In this document: positions 1 to 4,865 of the stretch, piece by piece
Layout of the letters: each line of letters starts with the position of its first letter
How positions within the stretch are numbered: position 1 is the stretch's first letter
Assembly (NCBI GenBank): GCA_900556665.1
Contig: USPX01000126.1
Span: forward strand, 1 to 6,030
Direction of reading: 5' to 3'
Length of the DNA: 6,030 nt
DNA from: an uncultured Eubacteriales bacterium
GTDB lineage: Bacteria; Bacillota_A; Clostridia; Lachnospirales; Cellulosilyticaceae
Position numbers and translations under genes: made by a program
The notes under the pieces: generated by a model
Database searches by the model: none
The model's input: only the letters and a program-made list of their open reading frames with translations
Told to the model about the DNA's origin: nothing

Positions 1-153
1 GTCCCTGTACCATACCCCTTTTTCTTGTTATTATTGCAGCAGGTGGAGAGAATGAGGTTTGCAAGAATACTGAGGAGAATTCTTGGCATAACCTAATGAA
101 TAAGTAAATGCTAATAGGTAATATAGATTAAGTTAAGAAAGGGATGAAGTGCC
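1..153. other. Undecided left edge upstream of the methyltransferase gene
   Basis: No gene can be called safely here. Two plus-strand frames are open from the edge, one stopping at 94-96 and one at 105-107. The second would encode a hydrophobic stretch then a polar tail and could be the end of an upstream gene, leaving 46 bases before the ATG at 154. On the minus strand a frame starting with ATG at 89-87 runs off the edge and reads like a short signal peptide with two cysteines. However, it is rich in C-ending codons unlike its neighbours and lacks a good ribosome site. No convincing promoter for the gene at 154 was found, which fits co-transcription from outside. Bases 1-18 resemble, from memory only, end sequences of REP-type transposons. 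Confidence 0.3.
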
Positions 154-1167
154 ATGAAATTTAATATGGATGAGTGGTCACAAGAAATTATAGATGCAAA
201 AGATACACGAATTTTACCAGTTCTTTATTTCCCATGCTTACCTCTAACAGGAATGGGTGTTATTGAAACAGTGAATGATGGTAAAAAAATGGCTGAAACG
301 ATGGCAGCTATTATTAAAAAATATCCTGCTATGATTGCAGCTATGACAGGAATGGATTTATCAGTAGATAGTGAAGCTTTTGGGGCAAAAGTTACATTTA
401 AAGATACTGAAGCACCATCTGTAAAAGATCCATTAATTAGTACAGTTGAAGATATTCATAATCTTAAAGTGCCAGATGTACATAGCGGACGTGTAGATAT
501 TTTCTTAGATGCCATTGTAGAGGCACAAAAATTAATTACAGACCGTCCAATCTTTGGGGGACAATTAGGACCATTTTCATTAGCTGCTAACTTATTAGAA
601 GTACAACAAGCGTTAATGATGACAATGAAAGAACCTGAAGCTATGAAAGAGCTCTTAGAAAAATGTACAGAGTTTTTAATAAACCGTGCATTAGAGTACA
701 AAAAAGCTGGTGCAAATGGTATCTTCTTAGCAGAACCAACAGCAGGTTTACTTTCACCAAAACAATTAGAAGTATTCTCATCTGTATACGTAAAACGTTT
801 AGTAGATGCAGTACAAGATAGCAGTTTCTATGTTATCTTACATGACTGTGGCCATGTTACAAAATCAGTTCAATCTATGTATAACACAGGTGCTAAAGGA
901 CATCACTATGGTAATGCAGTAGATATGACGAAGATTTTACCACAAATCCCACCAGATATCTTAGTATTTGGTAACATTGACCCATCTACAGCTTTCTATC
1001 AAGGAACTAAAGAATCTATTAAAGGTGTGACAACTGAGTTATTAGAGAAAATGAAAGAATATCCTCACTTTGTATTATCTTCAGGATGTGACTTAGCACC
1101 ATTAGTATCTATGGATACAATAGATGGTTTCTTTGAAGCTTGTGAAGAGTATAATAGTAAATTATAG
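154..1167 (+). CDS. Uroporphyrinogen decarboxylase-family protein, MtaA/MtbA-like corrinoid methyltransferase
   Basis: This 337-residue protein belongs to the URO-D superfamily but looks like the methylcobamide methyltransferase branch (MtaA, MtbA, CmuA) rather than HemE. It has the H-x-C...C zinc site, with His230 and Cys232 in HDCGH and Cys312 in SSGCD. In that branch the site binds and activates the thiol that accepts a methyl group from a methyl-corrinoid protein. The length is normal for the branch, and the N-terminal arginine motif of HemE is absent. GQLGPFSLAA (136-145) and FGNIDPSTAF (272-281) are typical barrel-strand segments. There is no signal peptide, so it is probably cytoplasmic. 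The ATG at 154 has AAAGGG at 138-143, ten bases upstream; Met5 would sit too far from it. The acceptor is unknown: coenzyme M in methanogens, but probably another thiol or a folate route in Clostridia. No corrinoid protein or substrate methyltransferase gene is in view, so the specific substrate cannot be named. Confidence 0.88.
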   Translation: MKFNMDEWSQEIIDAKDTRILPVLYFPCLPLTGMGVIETVNDGKKMAETMAAIIKKYPAMIAAMTGMDLSVDSEAFGAKVTFKDTEAPSVKDPLISTVEDIHNLKVPDVHSGRVDIFLDAIVEAQKLITDRPIFGGQLGPFSLAANLLEVQQALMMTMKEPEAMKELLEKCTEFLINRALEYKKAGANGIFLAEPTAGLLSPKQLEVFSSVYVKRLVDAVQDSSFYVILHDCGHVTKSVQSMYNTGAKGHHYGNAVDMTKILPQIPPDILVFGNIDPSTAFYQGTKESIKGVTTELLEKMKEYPHFVLSSGCDLAPLVSMDTIDGFFEACEEYNSKL

Positions 1168-1194
1168 TATTAATAGAAGTGTATATAAATGCTA

Positions 1195-1226
1195 AGAGGG
1201 TGTCGCAAGGTTTTGCGACACCCTCT
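1195..1226. terminator. Strong hairpin between convergent genes, probable bidirectional terminator
   Basis: A perfect 14-bp stem pairs 1195-1208 (AGAGGGTGTCGCAA) with 1213-1226 (TTGCGACACCCTCT) around a GGTT loop. It lies 27 bases after the plus-strand stop at 1167 and 53 bases after the minus-strand stop at 1280, where a shared terminator is expected. Neither flank has a clean T-run: GTACATTATG follows on plus and TAGCATTTATA on minus. It may therefore terminate imperfectly or act mainly as a 3'-end stabiliser. Its high GC against an AT-rich background is notable. Confidence 0.75.
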
Positions 1227-1279
1227 GTACATTATGTAATATTTCTAAATGAACATTAATTTAATGATATACTTATTCT

Positions 1280-1663
1280 TTATTCTGCTGCCTCATTTTC
1301 CTTCAAGGCATTTTCTACTGCTTTTAGATAAGCCTTTGATGTAGCTGTCGCGCCACTTACTGCATCTACATCATTTTTTTGTTCTTCTACAATTTCATCA
1401 AATACATTAATCGCTTTTTCAGGAGGTAATGGATCTGATAAAAGCTTAGCATCTGCAATCACCCCATCTTTTACTGTTACCGCAACATTGCTATGCCATC
1501 TTTTAAACTTAAACTCCCCATCATATGTTCCATCCTTTAGTGCACTCACCTCTATATGTTCAACTTTCGCTTCTTTCATGGTAGGAATATCTTTCATCAC
1601 ACCATATAATCCCCCTGCAACCACTACTACAATGCCTCCTAAAATAACAATCCCCTTTTTCAT
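1280..1663 (-). CDS. Membrane-anchored FMN-binding domain protein
   Basis: This 127-residue protein has a hydrophobic N-terminal segment (about residues 4-22, after Met-Lys-Lys) followed by a single FMN_bind domain. The segment has no cysteine, so it is a signal peptide or membrane anchor rather than a lipoprotein signal. The motif DAVSGAT at residues 100-106 matches the Dxx(S/T)GAT flavinylation motif known from NqrB, NqrC and RnfG, in which ApbE links FMN to the last threonine, here Thr106. The domain therefore probably sits outside the membrane carrying covalent FMN in an electron-transfer chain. The start is well supported: AGGGGGG at 1671-1677 lies seven bases before the ATG. It has its own promoter and faces the methyltransferase gene across a shared hairpin. 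No ApbE, Rnf or reductase gene is visible beside it, so its electron donor and acceptor are unknown. Confidence 0.85.
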   Translation of the reverse strand: MKKGIVILGGIVVVVAGGLYGVMKDIPTMKEAKVEHIEVSALKDGTYDGEFKFKRWHSNVAVTVKDGVIADAKLLSDPLPPEKAINVFDEIVEEQKNDVDAVSGATATSKAYLKAVENALKENEAAE

Positions 1664-1699
1664 TAATTTGCCCCCCTATATTTTATATTTTCAAAATAT

Positions 1700-1727
1700 A
1701 TTATACATTACAAAATAAGATTTGCAA
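1700..1727 (-). promoter_or_regulatory. Sigma-A-type promoter of the FMN-binding protein gene
   Basis: Reading on the minus strand, TTGCAA (1727-1722) is followed by a 16-base spacer and a perfect TATAAT (1705-1700). Transcription would start near 1693, giving a leader of about 30 bases that contains the AGGGGGG ribosome site. This separates the gene's expression from nagA upstream on the same strand. Confidence 0.65.
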
Positions 1728-1735
1728 TATATTAC

Positions 1736-1761
1736 CTTTTTATTTTCTCATAAATAAAAAG
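1736..1761. repeat. AT-rich inverted repeat just after the nagA stop
   Basis: CTTTTTATTT (1736-1745) and AAATAAAAAG (1752-1761) form a perfect 10-bp inverted repeat with a 6-base loop. It starts three bases beyond the nagA stop and ends just before the promoter of the FMN gene. On the minus strand it is followed by GTAATAT, not a T-run, and the stem is almost all A-T. It is at best a weak terminator for nagA, and may be only a chance structure in AT-rich DNA. Confidence 0.35.
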
Positions 1762-1763
1762 TC

Positions 1764-2884
1764 CTACAACTCTCTCCCTTTAATCCACACTTTACTTACT
1801 TTAATATTTTCATCAAATAAAACTAAGTCTGCATCATAGCCTTCTGCAATAAGTCCTTTATGCTCTGCTACTTTGCAGAATTTAGCGGGGTTGTAGGTGG
1901 CCATTTTAACAACTTCATAAAGTGGTAATTTGCAATTTGTGTATACATTATAAATGGCTTTATCAAGGGTCAATACAGATCCTGCTAATGCGCCTCCTTC
2001 AAGCCTTGCCACGCTATTTTCAACGCATACATCTTGTCCACCTAAGGTATATTTGCCATCTGGCATGCAGCATGCCATCATCGCATCTGAGATCAGTATA
2101 ACTTTATCTGTACCCTTTTGTTTGTAGGCTATACGAAGGGCTGCATAGTCACTATGTATCCCATCTGAAATCGTTTCAGTTGTAATCTCACTATCAAAGA
2201 TAGCACCTACTACCCCTGGCGCTCTATGGGTGACATTCCATTATAAAGATGTGTCCCATGAGCTATCCCCCAAGAAATAGCTTCCATCACTTCTTCATAT
2301 GTGGCCTTACTATGTCCTACTGAGCAAATAATGCCTTTATTGGTTAGATACTTAATAAGGGCCTTTGCCCCTTCTAATTCAGGCGCTAATGTCATAGACA
2401 CTATGGTCGCTTCATAGCCTTTTACCATTTCCTCATAAATTGCAATAGATGGCTTTACTAAATACTTAGGATTTTGTGCACCTATAGCCTTAGAACATAT
2501 AAATGGTCCTTCTAAGTGGGCACCTAATACATTAGCGCCTTCAGTACCATCTACCATTAACTGTGCAATAACTTTTAAAGACTGATTAATCTCAGCTGTG
2601 CTCATCGTCATCGTTGTTGGTACAAATGAAGTTGTCCCATGCTTTGCAATAGCTTTTGCAATACCATTTATGGCTTCATTTGTGCCATCCATTGTATCAT
2701 ATCCGCCTGCGCCATGAATATGAATATCAATAAATCCTGGTGATAAATACATGTCCTTCGCATCTACTATTTCTTCATCTTTCATCCTCTCAGGATTAAT
2801 GGCTGTAATTTTGCCGTCTTCAATTCTTACAGCACCTTTTTCGATTTTATCTTTAAAGATTATTTGACAATTTGTAATTAACAT
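1764..2884 (-). pseudogene. nagA: N-acetylglucosamine-6-phosphate deacetylase, frameshifted
   Basis: NagA removes the acetyl group from GlcNAc-6-phosphate, giving glucosamine-6-phosphate and acetate, in cytoplasmic amino-sugar catabolism and cell-wall recycling. The 5' part (2884-2210, 224 residues) carries the metal ligands of the amidohydrolase fold: HIH at 55-57, Glu125 in AHLEGPF, His191 in VGHSKAT and His212 in THLYNGM. It then hits a TAG stop at 2212-2210. The family sequence resumes in the -1 frame with RAPGVVGAIFD from about 2225, then SDGIHSD, ISDAM (catalytic Asp codon 2087-2085) and MPDGKYTLGG, to the stop at 1764. The first-frame product lacks the catalytic Asp and the substrate-binding His, so it should be inactive. 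Spacing against the E. coli protein suggests seven missing bases; restoring them gives 375 residues, a normal NagA length. The start is sound, with AAGGAG (2897-2892) seven bases before the ATG. No other damage is visible, so the lesion is recent or a sequence error. Confidence 0.88.
2210..2232 (-). other. Frameshift lesion and premature stop in nagA
   Basis: In frame 0 the minus strand reads Met-Ser-Pro-Ile-Glu-Arg-Gln-Gly and then TAG. In the -1 frame the same bases give Arg-Ala-Pro-Gly-Val-Val-Gly, the expected NagA continuation. Only eight bases separate the Met codon from that Arg codon, where the E. coli protein (Met-Pro-Tyr-Ile-Thr-Gly-Arg-Glu-Pro-Gly) needs fifteen. The simplest explanation is a 7-base deletion. 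If the ancestor read Ile-His-His here, a CCATA direct repeat seven bases apart could have caused it by slippage, but that ancestor is inferred. Confidence 0.75.
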
Positions 2885-2926
2885 TTTCTCTCTCCTTCCT
2901 AGCTTATTTTAAATCTATAAGGGAAA

Positions 2927-3009
2927 GGGTCTAACAATTGCTCTCCTAACCCATTGTTTAATCACTGTATTTTCATATAAAAATAGGGTTATAACCATTG
3001 TTTGATTAT
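2927..3009 (-). repeat. Degenerate direct repeats in the nagA leader
   Basis: A short sequence recurs on the minus strand: AATCAAACAATGGTTA (3007-2992), GATTAAACAATGGGTTA (2962-2946) and the weaker CAATTGTTAGACCC (2940-2927). The shared core is CAATGG(G)TTA. The first copy spans the predicted transcription start, and the other two lie in the leader. This arrangement would suit operator half-sites for a regulator of nagA, but no known regulator motif was matched, and chance similarity in AT-rich DNA is possible. Confidence 0.3.
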
Positions 3010-3016
3010 ACCCTAT
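2978..3016 (-). terminator. Putative intrinsic terminator after msrAB
   Basis: On the minus strand ATAGGGTATAA (3016-3006) pairs with TTATAACCCTAT (2994-2983), with one bulged base and an 11-base loop, and is followed by TTTTAT. It lies 64 bases beyond the msrAB stop, so it would end read-through from msrAB before nagA. The stem is AT-rich and therefore only moderately stable. Its 5' arm overlaps the predicted -10 box of nagA, so it could instead be a palindromic operator. Confidence 0.45.
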
Positions 3017-3034
3017 CCCTTGTGTTATTTACAA
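3005..3034 (-). promoter_or_regulatory. Putative promoter of nagA
   Basis: On the minus strand TTGTAA (3034-3029), an 18-base spacer and a perfect TATAAT (3010-3005) precede nagA. Transcription would begin near 2998 and leave a leader of about 114 bases, long enough for regulation. The -10 box lies inside the inverted repeat at 2983-3016. No recognised GntR/NagR-type operator was seen. Confidence 0.4.
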
Positions 3035-3079
3035 TTTCTATATTAAGTTTCTCGTTTACTATAACTCCCTTTACAATAC

Positions 3080-4036
3080 TTAAATATACTTCATATATTC
3101 CTCGTAGCCTTCTTCTTTCATTTTCTCTTTTGGAATAAATCTTAAGGCTGCTGAATTAATGCAGTATCTTAATCCACCTAATTCTTCTGGCCCATCTTCA
3201 AAAACATGTCCCAAATGAGAATCTGCACTAGTACTTCTTACTTCAATGCGGCTCATGCCATGAGAATAATCGGCTTCTTCATATACAGCACTACTATTAA
3301 TAGGTTTTGTAAAAGCAGGCCAGCCACAACCTGAATTAAACTTGTCCTTAGAGGAAAATAAAGGTTTCCCACTTACAATATCCACATAAATCCCTTCTTC
3401 AAAATGTGCATCATAAGGATTGGTATAAGGCATTTCTGTCCCATTTTCTTGAGTTACTTTATAGGCAATGTCACTAAGTCTTTCTTTTAATTCTTCTTTG
3501 GTATAAGGATTTTTATACCAATTCTTCTTAATGAAATCCTCTCGCCCTGAACCTCTATAATATAAATGATATCTAAAGCTATTTTTCTTATAGTAATCTT
3601 GATGATAATCTTCAGCTGGATAAAAAGGCATGGCCTCTTTAATAGGCACCACAATAGGTTTATCAAACCATCCGCTATCTTCTAATGCTTTTTTGCATGC
3701 TTCTGCTTGCTGTTTTTGCGCCTCATCATGATAGAAAATAGCTGTATGATAAGTCTCTCCCCTATCATTAAACTGTCCATCAGGATCAGTAGGATCAATG
3801 CTTCTAAAGAAAATTTCTACAAGTTCTTTATAGCTCATCTTTTCCTCATCATAAGTAATTTCCACAGCCTCCGTATGGCCGGTTTCATGATTACACACCT
3901 GCTCATAAGTGGGATTAGGCATAAAACCGCCAGTATAACCTACTACAACCTTTTCAATGCCTGGGAGTTCATCAAAGGGCTTCACCATACACCAGAAGCA
4001 CCCACCAGCAAAGGTGGCTTTTTTTATATGACTCAT
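3080..4036 (-). CDS. msrAB: Fused peptide-methionine (S)-/(R)-S-oxide reductase MsrA-MsrB
   Basis: This 318-residue bifunctional enzyme repairs oxidised methionine: MsrA reduces the S-sulfoxide and MsrB the R-sulfoxide, normally with electrons from thioredoxin. MsrA fills about residues 5-160, with FAGGCFWC carrying the catalytic Cys13, plus Cys16, and GHTEAVEI at 53-60. MsrB fills about 180-305. It has SGCGWPAF with the resolving Cys237, [10 protein letters not shown] at 274-283 and [11 protein letters not shown] with the catalytic Cys292. The CxxC pairs that bind zinc in many MsrBs are absent, so this is the zinc-free form. No signal peptide is present, so it should be cytoplasmic. AGGTGA (4048-4043) sits six bases before the ATG, with AAGGAG slightly further upstream. 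An extended -10-like TGAGATAAT lies at 4110-4102 without a good -35. It stands alone between terminator-like hairpins. The fusion in this order is common in bacteria. Confidence 0.96.
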   Translation of the reverse strand: MSHIKKATFAGGCFWCMVKPFDELPGIEKVVVGYTGGFMPNPTYEQVCNHETGHTEAVEITYDEEKMSYKELVEIFFRSIDPTDPDGQFNDRGETYHTAIFYHDEAQKQQAEACKKALEDSGWFDKPIVVPIKEAMPFYPAEDYHQDYYKKNSFRYHLYYRGSGREDFIKKNWYKNPYTKEELKERLSDIAYKVTQENGTEMPYTNPYDAHFEEGIYVDIVSGKPLFSSKDKFNSGCGWPAFTKPINSSAVYEEADYSHGMSRIEVRSTSADSHLGHVFEDGPEELGGLRYCINSAALRFIPKEKMKEEGYEEYMKYI

Positions 4037-4101
4037 TTAAGGTCACCTCTCTCCTTTATATTTTCTTAAACGATTCATCCAATGACTTTTCGTATCTATA
4101 A

Positions 4102-4110
4102 ATTATCTCA
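4102..4110 (-). promoter_or_regulatory. Weak candidate extended -10 for msrAB
   Basis: On the minus strand TGAGATAAT matches the TGnTATAAT extended -10 pattern with one mismatch, about 65 bases before the msrAB start. No clear -35 box lies 16-18 bases upstream. It is listed only because a promoter is expected between the preceding terminator and msrAB, and nothing better was seen. Confidence 0.25.
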
Positions 4111-4152
4111 AGTAGTATAAACTTTTTATCCTCCCCCTATTCCTAGCAATGC

Positions 4153-4184
4153 AAAAAGGACTGCCCACAAAGACAATCCTTTTT
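4153..4184 (-). terminator. Intrinsic terminator of the coiled-coil gene pair
   Basis: In the minus-strand transcript AAAAAGGAUUGUCU (4184-4171) pairs with GGGCAGUCCUUUUU (4166-4153) over 14 positions around a UUGU loop. Three of the pairs are G-U wobbles that exist only in minus-strand RNA, which fixes the direction. The final U-run is part of the stem, as in many A-tract/U-tract terminators. It begins 11 bases after the stop of the gene at 4195 and separates that operon from msrAB. Confidence 0.75.
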
Positions 4185-4194
4185 ATAATTATTA

Positions 4195-4863
4195 TTAATC
4201 GGTAATATCTACATATCTTTTGACCAATTTACTCATTTCTTTTTCCACGTAGTTTAATTTTAGTTCAACCGATGTTTTCTCATTTTGTAATTTACTTATT
4301 GCTACTTTAAGTGATTCAATTTTTTGTTTATCTTTATAAATCTTTGTGTAGTAATCATTAAGCAGTTCCATTTCCTCTTTATAAGGTAAATAGCATCTCG
4401 CTTCTTCTACAAGTTTTAGCTGATATTCTTGTTCTTGGAAGTTAAGATTCATTTCATTAATTCCTGTTATTCCCTTATTTAATAGGGTTTTAAAGAATCC
4501 TCCATTAGCAGCTTGTTTTTTCATTTCATTCTTTTCTTTAGCAAGCTTAATCTCATAATATTTATTATAGCTTGCAAGCTCTCTTACAGCATTGCTGCCT
4601 AAAACGATTGGTATCAATCTTTGAACTTCTATTTTTTTATTCCTTTCCAGTGAATTTACTTCTTGCGTATATTTTCCTTTTTCACGTTCAAGTGTATCTT
4701 TCTCATCATAAATTGCTGCTATCTCTGCTTTATATTCATTTCGCTGTTGATCTAATGCCATATACTTTGTATGCTTTTCTTGCCATATACTTACTAGTCT
4801 CTCATATTGAACTGCTTCTTTATTATCTGATTTAAAACAAGCTTCATTTGTTACAATTTGCAA
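4195..4863 (-). CDS. Coiled-coil protein of unknown function, second gene of a pair
   Basis: I do not recognise a family for this 222-residue protein. It is charged and almost wholly helical. Heptad-like stretches cover about residues 28-85 and 150-217, interrupted by a short glycine-containing segment (AANGGFFKTLLNKG) near 118-131. It has no membrane segment or signal peptide. The start is uncertain. The frame has an upstream stop at 4884-4882, and the only usual start codon before Met35 is TTG at 4863, two bases after the stop of the preceding gene (TAATCTTG). No Shine-Dalgarno sequence precedes that TTG, so translation probably depends on reinitiation by ribosomes finishing the upstream gene. 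Met35 (ATG at 4761) also lacks a ribosome site. The tight spacing implies that the two proteins act together, perhaps through their coiled coils, but that is inference. Confidence 0.75.
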   Translation of the reverse strand: MQIVTNEACFKSDNKEAVQYERLVSIWQEKHTKYMALDQQRNEYKAEIAAIYDEKDTLEREKGKYTQEVNSLERNKKIEVQRLIPIVLGSNAVRELASYNKYYEIKLAKEKNEMKKQAANGGFFKTLLNKGITGINEMNLNFQEQEYQLKLVEEARCYLPYKEEMELLNDYYTKIYKDKQKIESLKVAISKLQNEKTSVELKLNYVEKEMSKLVKRYVDITD

Positions 4864-4865
4864 GA

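Noticed and set aside
1..89. Divergent lipoprotein gene on the minus strand starting at 89
   Set aside because: The first 29 residues look hydrophobic with a Cys pair, but there is no good ribosome site, the lipobox is poor and the codons are C-ending, unlike the neighbours. It may be only the antisense of hydrophobic plus-strand codons.
456..701. Open frame on the minus strand inside the methyltransferase gene
   Set aside because: It lies wholly antisense to a clear conserved gene and has no recognisable protein features.
1488..1718. Open frame on the plus strand over the FMN-protein gene
   Set aside because: Antisense shadow of the FMN-binding gene and its promoter; the hydrophobic sequence reflects complementary codons.
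1764..2081. Separate 105-residue gene starting at 2081
   Set aside because: It is the C-terminal third of NagA. The same frame encodes conserved NagA sequence upstream to about 2225, so the ATG is internal.
2205..2225. Programmed -1 frameshift making full-length NagA at GGGGTAG
   Set aside because: A GGG codon can slip back on GGGG before the stop, but there is no slippery heptamer. The product would be two residues short and would misplace the substrate-binding Arg in a fixed-length loop. NagA is not known to use recoding, so a deletion is more likely.
3707..4069. Open frame on the plus strand over msrAB
   Set aside because: Antisense to the MsrA domain, whose catalytic motifs are intact on the other strand.
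4572..4835. Open frame on the plus strand encoding a Leu-rich, membrane-like protein
   Set aside because: Antisense of a Glu/Lys-rich coiled-coil gene, which always gives Leu/Phe/Ser-rich shadows; no ribosome site supports it.
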